Positions 42,993 through 52,900 of a stretch of 64,000 bases of DNA are shown here, piece after piece. Source of the stretch: Pseudomonadota bacterium (GTDB lineage Bacteria > Pseudomonadota > Gammaproteobacteria > QQUJ01); contig QQUJ01000030.1 in the NCBI GenBank assembly GCA_008501635.1, forward strand, positions 203,329 through 267,328, in the 5' to 3' direction. Position 1 is the stretch's first letter; the number at the start of each line of letters is the position of its first letter. The position numbers were made by a program, and so were the translations under genes. Below the pieces are notes generated by a model. It was not told the origin of the DNA and made no database searches. It saw nothing but the letters and a program-made list of their open reading frames with translations.

Positions 42993-45551
42993 ATGTTTGG
43001 TACTCGATTTACGCTAGAAGTCCGCCCGCGGATTCCCAAAAAACTGGAACGCCTCCGGGCGCTCGCCGATAACCTGCTCTATAGCTGGGATCGTCGTGTG
43101 CGCGGCCTCTTCTACCGGCTCGATCACGAGCTTTGGCACAGCTCCAACCACAGCCCCAAGGTGTTCCTGCGGCGCATATCGCAGCGCCGCCTGGAGGATG
43201 CCGCGGAGGATCGCGTATTCATGGAGGAGTACAGCCGCGTCTGCTCGGCCTTCGACAGCTACATGCAAGAGCACGTGCAATCCGACGTGCGCCTGCTCTT
43301 CGACCCCAAACGCGACATGGTGGCCTACTTCTGTCTGGAGTTCGGCTTCCACGAAAGCCTGCCCCTCTACTCGGGCGGCCTTGGCATCCTGGCGGGCGAT
43401 CACTGCAAAGCCGCCAGCGATCTTGGCCTGCCCTTCGTCGCGGTGGGATTGCTCTACCGGCAGGGGTATTTCACCCAAACTATCGATAATCACGGCAGTC
43501 AGATCGCCCACTACACACCGACCCATTTCGAGGATCTGCCGATCTCCCCGGCGCGCGATGCCGAGGGGCGCGAGGTGCATGTCCACCTCGACTTGCCGGG
43601 ACGGCAGATCGAAATCAAAGTGTGGCGCGCACAGGCCGGGCGCATCAGCCTCTACCTGCTCGACACCGATCTCGATGTCAATGCCGAGCAGGACCGGCGC
43701 ATCACCTATCAGCTCTACGGCGGTGACGAGAACGTCCGTATCCAGCAGGAACTGGTGCTGGGGGTGGGCGGGACACGGGCGCTGCGGGCGCTGGGTATCC
43801 AGCCCACGGTCTGGCACACCAACGAAGGCCACGCCGCATTCCTGATCCTGGAGCGCTGCCGCGAATGCCATGGCGCCGGGATGAGCTTTGACGCCGCCCT
43901 GGAGTTTGTGGCCGCGCATACCGTCTTCACCACCCATACACCCGTCTCTGCCGGTCACGACGTATTCGACCACGACACCATCAAACACTACTTCAAGGAT
44001 CAACTCGGCGGTTACGGCACCACCCTGGAGCGGCTTCTGGAACTGGGCTCAAGTCCCGGCAATCAAGGCAGCTTCAACATGACCGCGCTGGCACTGCGCG
44101 GCTCGCGTTTTCACAACGGTGTCAGCAAGATTCACGGGCAGGTCGCCTCGCGCATGGAGGGGTATTGCTGGCCGCAGATCCCCCATGCGGAGAACCCGCT
44201 GGGCTACATCACCAACGGCGTACACGTGCCCACTTTTCTCGCACTGCAGTGGTCGAGTCTGTTCGATCTGCAGTTCAGCGCCGAGTGGCGCAATCAGCTG
44301 CTCAATCACGAGTACTGGCAGCGGCTCGACGATATACCCGATCACAATTTCTGGAGCGTGCGCCAGCTGCTGAAGTCGGAACTGCTCACCGATGTGCGGC
44401 GCCGTGCGATCCGTCGCCACCGGCGCAACGGTTGCAGCGAGGCACAGATCGAGCGCCTCACGCGTTTCCTCTCCCCCGATCACACCGACACCCTGATACT
44501 CGGCTTTGCGCGCCGCTTCGCCACCTACAAACGCGCGACGCTGCTGTTTCAGGATCCGGAACGGCTGGCCCGCCTGCTCAATGATCCGCATCGTCCTGTG
44601 GTGCTGATCTTCGCCGGCAAGGCCCACCCCCAAGACCTGCCGGGGCAGCAACTCATCCACACCATTCACGAATACTCGATGCGGCCGGAGTTCGAGGGGC
44701 GTATCGTGCTTTTGGAAGGGTATGATCTGGCGCTGGCGCGCAAAATGGTGGTCGGCGTCGATGTCTGGATCAACACCCCCGAGTACCCCCTGGAGGCTTG
44801 CGGCACCTCGGGGGAGAAAGCCGGGATCAACGGCGTGCTCAATCTCAGTGTGCTCGATGGCTGGTGGGGGGAGGCCTTCAACGGCAGCAACGGCTGGGGT
44901 ATCACACCCCACGATCCGCATCTGGATCTCGCTGTCCGTAACCGCGAAGAAGGTCGGGAGCTGATGGATCTGCTGGAGCAGGAGGTGGCTCCGCTCTACT
45001 TCGACCGCGACGGTCACGGCTTCTCGGAGGGCTGGATCGAACGCTCCAAGAATTCCATGAAGACCCTCATCCCCCAATACAATTCTCAACGCATGGTGAT
45101 GGACTATGTGATGCAGTACTACGGACCGGCCAATCTGCAGTACCAGACCCTGCGCGCCGCGGGCGGCGAACCGGCGAGCCGATTGGCCGAGTGGAAAAAG
45201 CGCATCGCTGCGGCCTGGCCGCACGTCACCATCCGCCGCCTCGATCAGGCCCGTGATTTCATCCTGGCCGGTGATGCGCTACCGCTGGACGTGGCGGTGC
45301 ACCTCGGCGAACTGACGGCGGACGATGTGGTCGTCGAATGTCTGATCGGTCGGGATCAGGAGAACGGGGAGTTTACGATCCAGTCGCATTTCCCGTTGCA
45401 CAAAACCGCCACCAACGAGCAGGGCGAAACCCTCTTTCACCTTGAACTGACCCCCAATCTGCCCGGCCTGCAGCACTACATGGTCCGGGTTTATCCCTAC
45501 CACGAACTGCTCAGCAGCCCGTTCGAGATGGGCTGCATGATCTGGTTATGA
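42993..45551 (+). CDS. glgP: alpha-glucan (glycogen) phosphorylase, DUF3417-containing type
   Basis: Releases glucose 1-phosphate from glycogen or maltodextrin. It has 852 residues: N-terminal DUF3417 region (LRALADNLLYSWDRRVRGLF), then the GT35 catalytic part with FCLEFGFHESLPLYSGGLG, THTPVSAGHDVF, and the PLP-binding EACGTSGEKAGINGVLNLS. This is the GlgP/AgP subgroup distinct from E. coli GlgP. Its stop overlaps the convergent DUF2784 stop by 6 bp. Confidence 0.94.
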   Translation: MFGTRFTLEVRPRIPKKLERLRALADNLLYSWDRRVRGLFYRLDHELWHSSNHSPKVFLRRISQRRLEDAAEDRVFMEEYSRVCSAFDSYMQEHVQSDVRLLFDPKRDMVAYFCLEFGFHESLPLYSGGLGILAGDHCKAASDLGLPFVAVGLLYRQGYFTQTIDNHGSQIAHYTPTHFEDLPISPARDAEGREVHVHLDLPGRQIEIKVWRAQAGRISLYLLDTDLDVNAEQDRRITYQLYGGDENVRIQQELVLGVGGTRALRALGIQPTVWHTNEGHAAFLILERCRECHGAGMSFDAALEFVAAHTVFTTHTPVSAGHDVFDHDTIKHYFKDQLGGYGTTLERLLELGSSPGNQGSFNMTALALRGSRFHNGVSKIHGQVASRMEGYCWPQIPHAENPLGYITNGVHVPTFLALQWSSLFDLQFSAEWRNQLLNHEYWQRLDDIPDHNFWSVRQLLKSELLTDVRRRAIRRHRRNGCSEAQIERLTRFLSPDHTDTLILGFARRFATYKRATLLFQDPERLARLLNDPHRPVVLIFAGKAHPQDLPGQQLIHTIHEYSMRPEFEGRIVLLEGYDLALARKMVVGVDVWINTPEYPLEACGTSGEKAGINGVLNLSVLDGWWGEAFNGSNGWGITPHDPHLDLAVRNREEGRELMDLLEQEVAPLYFDRDGHGFSEGWIERSKNSMKTLIPQYNSQRMVMDYVMQYYGPANLQYQTLRAAGGEPASRLAEWKKRIAAAWPHVTIRRLDQARDFILAGDALPLDVAVHLGELTADDVVVECLIGRDQENGEFTIQSHFPLHKTATNEQGETLFHLELTPNLPGLQHYMVRVYPYHELLSSPFEMGCMIWL

Positions 45552-45911
45552 GGCATACCACGAGACCAGCAGGTAGAGCAGACCGTTAGATGCCAACACC
45601 ACCCAGCCGATGGCGCGCTGCAACCCCTCGGTCAGTCGGGTCCGGCCAAACAACGGCAGCAAATAGTGTTCGACGAAACCGCCGCCGAAGGCCTGCTGCC
45701 CGGCCTGCACGCGAAGGCGTTTTTCCAGCGGGGTAAGCGGGCACGTCCAGCCGACAACCATGATCAGCCCCGCCCAGATCGCGATCGGCAGCTGCAGCCA
45801 GATCAGCGCGGGCCACGCGAACAGCAACAGAGCACCGAGCAGAGCGAAGGCAACGAAGAGCAGGTGCACCGCCAACACCAGCTCCGCGATCAGGCGGTAG
45901 ACCGGTTTCAT
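45546..45911 (-). CDS. DUF2784 family membrane protein
   Basis: A 121-residue small membrane protein matching DUF2784: HLLFVAFALLGALL, IWAGLIMVVGWTCPLTPLEKRLRVQAG, then EHYLLPLF and a final helix. About three or four hydrophobic helices. Function unknown. The ATG at 45911 overlaps the malQ stop (ATGA), so it is the last gene of the glgC-GH57-malQ operon. A longer frame begins inside malQ and is rejected. Confidence 0.85.
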   Translation of the reverse strand: MKPVYRLIAELVLAVHLLFVAFALLGALLLFAWPALIWLQLPIAIWAGLIMVVGWTCPLTPLEKRLRVQAGQQAFGGGFVEHYLLPLFGRTRLTEGLQRAIGWVVLASNGLLYLLVSWYAS

Positions 45912-47377
45912 CGTCCATAACTCTGCAGCAGACCCGCAAGCCATTTCGTATCCAACGCCTCCAGCCGCGACCATTCAAAGCGCCAGTTCCAGTTCCCTTC
46001 GCTGGTGCCGGGGGTGTTCATGCGGTGTTCGCGATCGAGCGCCAGGAGATCCTGCAGCGGCACCACCGCCAGTCGCGCTACCGAGCGCAGCGCGGCACGG
46101 ATCAACGGCCACGGCATCGTTTCCTGCGGATGGCCGAGGTAGGCCAGCAATCGCTGGCGGGTCTCCTCGGGAAGCGCGGCATACCAACCCACGGTGGTGT
46201 CGTTGTCGTGCGTGCCGGTGTAGACGACCCGGTTCGAGCGATGATTGTGGGGAAGATAGGGATTGCTGCTGTCGCCATCGAAAGCGAACTGCAGGATACA
46301 CATGCCGGGCAACCCGAACCGCCGGCGCAGGGTGTGCACCTCGGGGGTGATGTGGCCGAGGTCTTCGGCGATCAGGGGCAGCGATTCAAAACGCGCATGC
46401 AGCCATTCGAACAGCACCTCGCCAGGCACTTCCACCCACCTGCCCTCGCGGGCCGTCGCGCTGGACGCCGGGATCTGCCAACAGGCCTGAAAACCGCGGA
46501 AATGATCGACCCGCACCCAGTCGAAGAGCCGCAGCTGGGTTGCCAGACGCTGCTCCCACCAGGTAAAGCCCTCGGCAGTCATGCGATCCCAGTTGTAGAG
46601 CGGGTTGCCCCAGCGTTGCCCATCCGCCGCGAAATAGTCCGGAGGCACGCCCGCCACGAATCGCGCGTGTCCCTCCTCGTCGAGCATAAACAGATCCGGA
46701 CGCGCCCACACCTCGGCGCTGTCGTGGGCGACGAAGATCGGCAGGTCGCCGAACAGCTTCACCCCTCTGGAGCGGGCGTGATCGCGCAGCGCCCACCACT
46801 GACTGAAGAAGAGGTATTGTTCGAAACGCTGCTGCCCGATCGCCTCCGCCAGCCGCTGGCGGGCGGCCTGCAGAGCCTGAGCGTCCCTGGTTCGCAGTGG
46901 TGCGGGCCACTCCCACCACGGCCTCTCACCCTGCTCCGCGCGCAGCGCCTGGAACAAGGCGTAGTCCTCCAGCCAGTGAGCGGTTTCGTTGACAAATGCA
47001 ACGAAGGCGGTCTTCTCCCCGGGCTCGGCGTGCTGCTCGAACCGCTTCCGCGCCGACCGCAACGCGTGAACCCGGGCGGTCTCCGTCGCGTCCGTTCGCT
47101 CACGTTCGGCCTCCGTCAGCCACCCCTGTTTTTGCACCCGGTCGAGACTGATCAGTTGTGGATTGCCGGCATGCACCGAAAAGCTCTGGTAGGGCGAGCG
47201 ATCGCGATGGGTCGGTCCGACCGGCAGCATCTGCCAGACGCTGAAACCGGCGTCGGCCAGCCAGTCGATAAAACGGTGTGCATCGGGTCCGAGATCACCA
47301 TTGTCCACCCCGCCCGGCAGCGAGGCGGGATGAAGCAATACACCGGCGCGACGGCGATCGAGCGTGCGCCGGCTCAT
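45908..47377 (-). CDS. malQ: 4-alpha-glucanotransferase (amylomaltase)
   Basis: GH77 enzyme transferring glucan segments between maltodextrins. It has 489 residues: N-terminal SLPGGVDNGDLG, catalytic nucleophile Asp in WVRVDHFRGF, acid/base Glu in LIAEDLGHITPEV and the third Asp in YTGTHDNDTTVGW. The start overlaps the upstream GH57 stop by 4 bp. Confidence 0.96.
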   Translation of the reverse strand: MSRRTLDRRRAGVLLHPASLPGGVDNGDLGPDAHRFIDWLADAGFSVWQMLPVGPTHRDRSPYQSFSVHAGNPQLISLDRVQKQGWLTEAERERTDATETARVHALRSARKRFEQHAEPGEKTAFVAFVNETAHWLEDYALFQALRAEQGERPWWEWPAPLRTRDAQALQAARQRLAEAIGQQRFEQYLFFSQWWALRDHARSRGVKLFGDLPIFVAHDSAEVWARPDLFMLDEEGHARFVAGVPPDYFAADGQRWGNPLYNWDRMTAEGFTWWEQRLATQLRLFDWVRVDHFRGFQACWQIPASSATAREGRWVEVPGEVLFEWLHARFESLPLIAEDLGHITPEVHTLRRRFGLPGMCILQFAFDGDSSNPYLPHNHRSNRVVYTGTHDNDTTVGWYAALPEETRQRLLAYLGHPQETMPWPLIRAALRSVARLAVVPLQDLLALDREHRMNTPGTSEGNWNWRFEWSRLEALDTKWLAGLLQSYGR

Positions 47378-49089
47378 GGCTCCGGGGACTTCCCGGAGCG
47401 CATCACCCCGCCGCCGGCGGGCGCGCCGCCGCCTTGGGTGAAGGGACGATCGAGGTACTCCGGCGCCGGCACCTGCAGCAGCCGATACAGGGTGCTCAGC
47501 TGGCGGCGGAACAGGCGTTCGAAATCAGCCACCGAGTCGGCCGGATTGTAGTCGCCGAACCACCAGAACCAATCGGAACCCTCGCAGATGGCGAGTTGCC
47601 GCTCGGCCTGCTCGCGCGCCGTGCCAACCAGCCGTCCGTTCGCCACCTCGCCGTCGAAGGCCTGCTTGGCCGCCACCAGCATTTCCCAGCCACGGTTCTT
47701 GGCGGGGTCACCGATCCAGGTGGAAAAAGTCCCGTAGACCCAGCTGCCGGCAACGACCCCGGCCAGCCGCTCGTGGGGTTCTGCGGTGGCCAGCTGATCG
47801 CTGAACGTGCTGAGCAGCAGTTGCGGATGATCCGCCAACCGCCGATACAGCGCGCTGAGAAAGTAGTGACCGTTGTTGGGGTAGTATTCCCAGGCGTTCT
47901 CGCCGTCGAGAATGATCGAAACGCAGCGGTCGGCGATCTCGCGCGTCTCCGCCTCGATGCGCAGAAGATGGTTGATCAGATCGGCCACAGCATCGTCAGC
48001 GTGCCAGTCGGCATAGGTGAAGCCGATGAGATCGGAAAGCCCGTCATCCCGGAAAAAACAGGCCGCCGCACTCGCATCGATGCGATAGGGACGGTGCAAC
48101 CACCGCTTGGTGGTATCGTCCGCCGCCAGCCCGAGATGATGGCGGCTGTGCCGCAGCACGTTCTCGCCGCTGGCACACCAGCGGAAACCGGCCTCACCCA
48201 GCATCCGCAGCGTGGCGGTGCTCACGCCGCCCTCCGCAGGCCAGCAACCCTCGGGACGTCTGCCGAAGTGCTCCTCGAAGAGTTGGCAACCGCGCTCGAT
48301 ATGCCACTGCACCCGGCTCTCACCGTCGGGGTAGGACGGCACATCGGGCAGTTCCACCCCCGGCATGGCCTCGCTGGCGCTCTGCAGATCGAGCAGCAAC
48401 GGTGCGATGGAGTGAGCATAAGGCGTCACCGAGAGTTCCACCTTTCCCGCCTCGGCCAGAACGCGATAGCGTGGCAGCACCCCGGCGAGCAGATCGCCGA
48501 TCAGCGACAGCAATAGCCGTCGATCCTGATCCGTGAAGTTGCAGCTCCGATCGAGCAAGGTGCGCACGCGCCTATCCTCGCGCCGTACCGTTTCTCCCAA
48601 CCAGGCGATGTGATACCAGACCACGAGATCGACAAAGAACTGACGATTGAGGTAGAGAGCGTCCCGCGGAGACGCCAGCATGCGTTCGGCCAGATCCGCA
48701 ATGCGCCGAAAGGGTGGAAAGGGATCGATCATGCGCTTGCGGTTGGCCCGCAGCAGCGCACGGATCAGCGCCGCGCGTTTCTGAATGTCGTCCGGGCACT
48801 CGCCGGTGGCCAGCAGCACCAGCAGCGGATCGCGCAGCTCTGTACCCCGATCGAGGTACTCGCGCACCTGGGTCGCGTAGTCATCGATCTGCTCCAGCAA
48901 TGTCGGGGCAAAATTGACGACCGCCCGGGCGCCGGGCTGGGCCTCCAGATGAGCCGCCATGTCGACGTAGTCCTTGATGGCGTGCAGATAGACCCAGGGC
49001 AGCTGATAGACCTGGGTCAGCGGATCGGCGTAGTGAGGCTGGTGCATATGCCAGCACAACACCACGGGCAGGCGGGAAGCGGCACTCAT
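47374..49089 (-). CDS. GH57 family glycoside hydrolase (alpha-amylase/glucanotransferase-like)
   Basis: A 571-residue GH57 protein. Motif 1 CWHMHQPHY is near residues 12-20; the nucleophile motif is GCWPAEGGVS, and the acid motif IILDGENAWEYY. No signal peptide, so cytosolic. GH57 includes amylases, branching enzymes and 4-alpha-glucanotransferases; length and motifs suggest alpha-glucan hydrolysis or transfer, but the exact reaction is not determined. It lies between glgC (5 bp) and malQ (4-bp overlap). Confidence 0.9.
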   Translation of the reverse strand: MSAASRLPVVLCWHMHQPHYADPLTQVYQLPWVYLHAIKDYVDMAAHLEAQPGARAVVNFAPTLLEQIDDYATQVREYLDRGTELRDPLLVLLATGECPDDIQKRAALIRALLRANRKRMIDPFPPFRRIADLAERMLASPRDALYLNRQFFVDLVVWYHIAWLGETVRREDRRVRTLLDRSCNFTDQDRRLLLSLIGDLLAGVLPRYRVLAEAGKVELSVTPYAHSIAPLLLDLQSASEAMPGVELPDVPSYPDGESRVQWHIERGCQLFEEHFGRRPEGCWPAEGGVSTATLRMLGEAGFRWCASGENVLRHSRHHLGLAADDTTKRWLHRPYRIDASAAACFFRDDGLSDLIGFTYADWHADDAVADLINHLLRIEAETREIADRCVSIILDGENAWEYYPNNGHYFLSALYRRLADHPQLLLSTFSDQLATAEPHERLAGVVAGSWVYGTFSTWIGDPAKNRGWEMLVAAKQAFDGEVANGRLVGTAREQAERQLAICEGSDWFWWFGDYNPADSVADFERLFRRQLSTLYRLLQVPAPEYLDRPFTQGGGAPAGGGVMRSGKSPEP

Positions 49090-49094
49090 GGCGA

Positions 49095-50363
49095 TCAGCT
49101 AAGGCCGTGCCGATCCTGGCCCAGCATGTGCGGCGCCACCAGCACCACACCATTCGGTGTGATGTGAAAGCGTCGTGCGTCCTCCTCCGGATTCTCGCCG
49201 ATGACGGTGTGCGGCGGCAGGGTACAGCCCTTGTCGATGACCGCCTTGCGGATCCGGCAGTGGCGACCGATCTCCACATCCGGCAGCACCACACACTCAT
49301 TGATGTGACTGTAGGAGCGTACCCGCACGTTGGAGAAGAGCAGCGATCGCCTGACCCGCGATCCCGAAATCAGACAGCCACCGGAGACCAGCGAATCGAC
49401 CGCCATACCGCGCCGGTCGTCATCGTCGAAGACGAACTTCGCCGGCGGCAACTGCTCCTGATAGGTCCAGATCGGCCACTCCGCATCGTAGAGGTTGAGC
49501 TCCGGAGAGACACCCGCCAGTTCCAGATTGGCCTCCCAGAAGGCGTCTACCGTTCCCACGTCACGCCAATAGTGCTGGCTGCCGCTCTTGGGGTCACGAA
49601 ACGGGTAGGCGAAGACCTTGCGCCCGGTGATGGCCGCCGGGATCACATCGCCACCAAAATCATGCCGTGAATCAGGGTTCCGGCTGTCCGCTTCGAGCAC
49701 CTCGTAGAGATAGCGGGTGCGAAAGACGTAGATACCCATGGAGGCCAGCGCCACATCGCCGCGACCCGGTAACGGCTGTGGGTCGGCCGGCTTCTCGGTG
49801 AACTTGACGATGCGCCCCCCGTCGTCAACCGTCATCACGCCGAAGGCGCTGGCCTGGTCAAGCGGTACCTCGATGCAGCCGACGGTGACATCGGCATCAT
49901 GGGCCACGTGATAGGCGATCATCGAACCATAATCCATTTTGTAGATATGGTCGCCAGCCAGCACCAGCACGTACTCCGGCTGATGGCTGCGGATGATATC
50001 GATGTTCTGATAGACCGCATCGGCGGTGCCGGCGTACCACTCCTCGCCGGTACGCTGCTGCGCCGGCAGCAGGTCGATGAACTCGTCGAGTTCCGAGCGC
50101 AGGAAATTCCATCCACCCTGGATATGGCGTAGCAGGGAATGGGATTTGTATTGGGTAAGCACCCCGATACGCCTGACGCCGGAGTTGAGGCAATTGGAAA
50201 GCGGGAAATCGATGATGCGGAATTTGCCGCCGAAGGGGACGGCGGGTTTGACCCGCCAGCGGGTAAGATCATGCAACCGCGTGCCCCTGCCCCCCGCAAG
50301 GATCAGCGCCAGGGTGTCACGCGTCAAACGGCTGACGAAGCGTGCGCTGTAGCGAAATCCCAT
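49095..50363 (-). CDS. glgC: glucose-1-phosphate adenylyltransferase
   Basis: Makes ADP-glucose, the committed and allosterically controlled step of glycogen synthesis. It has 422 residues: [25 protein letters not shown] nucleotide loop at the N-terminus, [29 protein letters not shown], and a C-terminal left-handed beta-helix. It starts the minus-strand glycogen operon, divergent from glgB across 215 bp. Confidence 0.96.
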   Translation of the reverse strand: MGFRYSARFVSRLTRDTLALILAGGRGTRLHDLTRWRVKPAVPFGGKFRIIDFPLSNCLNSGVRRIGVLTQYKSHSLLRHIQGGWNFLRSELDEFIDLLPAQQRTGEEWYAGTADAVYQNIDIIRSHQPEYVLVLAGDHIYKMDYGSMIAYHVAHDADVTVGCIEVPLDQASAFGVMTVDDGGRIVKFTEKPADPQPLPGRGDVALASMGIYVFRTRYLYEVLEADSRNPDSRHDFGGDVIPAAITGRKVFAYPFRDPKSGSQHYWRDVGTVDAFWEANLELAGVSPELNLYDAEWPIWTYQEQLPPAKFVFDDDDRRGMAVDSLVSGGCLISGSRVRRSLLFSNVRVRSYSHINECVVLPDVEIGRHCRIRKAVIDKGCTLPPHTVIGENPEEDARRFHITPNGVVLVAPHMLGQDRHGLS

Positions 50364-50425
50364 CCGATCACCCCCTCCTCAATGCATTGACACGCCGCGC
50401 CGATGCGACTGACCCATACAGCGCC

Positions 50426-50456
50426 TTGATAGTTATGGCGGAGAACCCGTTATCAT
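50426..50456 (+). promoter_or_regulatory. possible glgB promoter
   Basis: TTGATA (50426-50431) and TATCAT (50451-50456) each match the sigma-70 consensus at five of six positions, but the 19-bp spacing is long. It lies in the glgC-glgB divergent region, 122 bp before glgB. Confidence 0.3.
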
Positions 50457-50578
50457 GTAACGGGGCCGTTGGCACGATTCCGGCCGCGGCGCGCAGCGTA
50501 ACAGTACCGCAAGCGCATGACATGCAGAATAACAATACTCCCCCTCCATGCAATTATAGATAGCCGAGTCGCAAGCCG

Positions 50579-52774
50579 ATGAATACCACCCCGCCAACCG
50601 ACCCGCCGTGGAGCGCGACCGATCTGCAGCGCCTCGCCGAGGCGCGCCACCACGACCCCTGCGCGGTGCTGGGTCGGCATGTTCACGCCGACCGGGCGTG
50701 GCTGCTCACCTATCTGCCCCATGCCACAGCAGCGTGGTTGGGAGAGGGAGACCAGGCCCTCCAGCGCCTGGCCGATACCGATTTCTTCTACTGTCGCACC
50801 GCCGGTCAGGAGCTTTCCACCCATCCCCTGCTCCGCTGGCGCGATGACGCCGAGCGCACCCACCAGCGGCACGATCCCTACAGTTTCGGCCCGCAGCTGG
50901 GCGATCTTGATCTCCACCTGTTCAGCGAAGGCCGCCACTGGCACGCCTATCGCTTTCTCGGTGCCCAGCCATGGCAGGTCGACGGTATCGACGGCACGCT
51001 CTTCGCCACCTGGGCCCCCAACGCGGAGCGCGTCAGTGTGATCGGCGATTTCAACGTCTGGGACGGTCGCGCCCACCCCATGCGGGTGCGCGGCGGCAGC
51101 GGGGTCTGGGAGCTTTTTCTCCCTGGAATCGAGGCCGGCAGCCTCTACAAGTTCGAGATTCGCAACCGCGACAGCGGCAACATCGCCAGCAAGCAGGATC
51201 CCTACGCACGGGCCTTCGAGATCCGGCCCCGGACCGCCTGTCGCGTAGCCGGCGCACCGCGGCATGTGTGGGACGATGCGGCCTGGATGGAGCAGCGCCG
51301 GCATCTCGACTGGCTGCATGCCCCGTTCTCGATCTACGAGGTGCACCTGGGCTCCTGGCAGCGCGGCGAGCAGGGCGGGTTTCTCAACTATCGGGAGCTG
51401 GCGCACCGCCTGGTCGAGTATGTCCGCGACCAGGGTTTCACCCATATCGAGCTGCTGCCGATTACCGAGCACCCTCTGGACGACTCCTGGGGCTACCAGA
51501 CCTTGGGCTACTACGCACCCACCAGCCGCTTCGGCGACGCCGACGATTTCCGCTACCTGGTCGATCATTGCCATCGCCATGGCATCGGTGTGCTGCTCGA
51601 CTGGGTGCCAGCCCATTTTCCGCGCGACGAGCATGGCCTGGCGCGCTTCGACGGCAGCGCGCTCTACGAACACGCGGATCCGCGGCGCGGCGAACACCGC
51701 GACTGGGGAACGTTGATCTTCAACTACGGGCGCAACGAGGTGCGCAACTTCCTGCTCTCCAGCGCCATCTACTGGCTCGAGGAGTTCCATCTCGATGGGC
51801 TGCGGGTCGACGCCGTCGCCTCCATGCTCTATCTCGACTACTCGCGTGAACCGGGTGACTGGATGCCCAACCGTTTCGGCGGCCGCGAAAACCTGGAAGC
51901 GGTCGATTTTCTACGCCAGCTCAACGCCGTCATTCACAAGCAGCAGCCGGGGGCGGTCGTCATGGCCGAAGAGAGCACCGACTGGCCCATGGTATCGCGG
52001 CCCGGCTATCTGGGCGGACTCGGTTTCTCCATGAAATGGAACATGGGGTGGATGCACGATACGCTGGAGTACCTGAGCAAAGATCCGGTGCATCGCCACT
52101 TCCACCACGACATGCTCACCTTCAGCCTGCTCTACGCCTTCAACGAGAATTTCATCCTGCCCTTCTCCCACGACGAAGTGGTGCACGGCAAACGCTCCAT
52201 GCTCGACAAGATGCCCGGCGATCCCTGGCAACGCTTTGCCAATCTGCGCCTGATCTACACCTACCAGTTCACTCACCCGGGCAAGAAGCTGTTGTTCATG
52301 GGCAACGAGTTTGCGCAGGGCAAGGAGTGGGCCTTCGATCAGGAACTGGACTGGTGGTTGCTGGAACGTCCGGAACACCAGGGCATCAAGGCGCTGGTAC
52401 GTGATCTCAATCATCTCTATCGCGACCATCCCGCCCTGCACGCGCACGACTTCGATGCCTCCGGTTTCGAGTGGATCGACTGTCACGATGCGGCGCAATC
52501 CGTCGTCAGCTTTCTCCGCTGCAGCGACCGGGAGCAGATCGTCGTCATCCTCAACTTCACGCCGGTCCCGCGCCACGATTACCGCATCGGTGTCCCGCGC
52601 ACCGGCCTCTATCGCGAAGCCTTCAACTCCGACTCGACCTACTACGGGGGAAGCAATCTAGGCTGCGGTGGCCAGCTCAATGCCGACGGGAATCCCTGGA
52701 TGGGGCGTCCGGCCTCGGTGACGTTGACCGTGCCTCCGCTGGCGGGGGTCATCCTGGTGGCCGCGGGTGACTGA
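50579..52774 (+). CDS. glgB: 1,4-alpha-glucan branching enzyme
   Basis: Introduces alpha-1,6 branches into glycogen. It has 731 residues in the GlgB layout: an N-terminal extra domain ([13 protein letters not shown]), a CBM48 domain ([20 protein letters not shown], about 130-220), and a GH13 barrel with nucleophile Asp in [14 protein letters not shown], Glu in [11 protein letters not shown] and [10 protein letters not shown]. Long N-terminal form, as in E. coli. Confidence 0.97.
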   Translation: MNTTPPTDPPWSATDLQRLAEARHHDPCAVLGRHVHADRAWLLTYLPHATAAWLGEGDQALQRLADTDFFYCRTAGQELSTHPLLRWRDDAERTHQRHDPYSFGPQLGDLDLHLFSEGRHWHAYRFLGAQPWQVDGIDGTLFATWAPNAERVSVIGDFNVWDGRAHPMRVRGGSGVWELFLPGIEAGSLYKFEIRNRDSGNIASKQDPYARAFEIRPRTACRVAGAPRHVWDDAAWMEQRRHLDWLHAPFSIYEVHLGSWQRGEQGGFLNYRELAHRLVEYVRDQGFTHIELLPITEHPLDDSWGYQTLGYYAPTSRFGDADDFRYLVDHCHRHGIGVLLDWVPAHFPRDEHGLARFDGSALYEHADPRRGEHRDWGTLIFNYGRNEVRNFLLSSAIYWLEEFHLDGLRVDAVASMLYLDYSREPGDWMPNRFGGRENLEAVDFLRQLNAVIHKQQPGAVVMAEESTDWPMVSRPGYLGGLGFSMKWNMGWMHDTLEYLSKDPVHRHFHHDMLTFSLLYAFNENFILPFSHDEVVHGKRSMLDKMPGDPWQRFANLRLIYTYQFTHPGKKLLFMGNEFAQGKEWAFDQELDWWLLERPEHQGIKALVRDLNHLYRDHPALHAHDFDASGFEWIDCHDAAQSVVSFLRCSDREQIVVILNFTPVPRHDYRIGVPRTGLYREAFNSDSTYYGGSNLGCGGQLNADGNPWMGRPASVTLTVPPLAGVILVAAGD

Positions 52775-52900
52775 AACCGTGCTTGTAATGGAGTGCGCAA
52801 ACGGTCTCGGTAATGCGGGGCCGGTCTGCTAAGGTTGGGTCAGGGATAACACGCCGCGCGGGATCAGCGGCCGACCAGCGGAACACAGGGACATCCTCCA

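Noticed and set aside
46025..47551. 508-codon plus-strand frame opposite malQ
   Set aside because: malQ has all GH77 catalytic motifs on the other strand; this frame has none.
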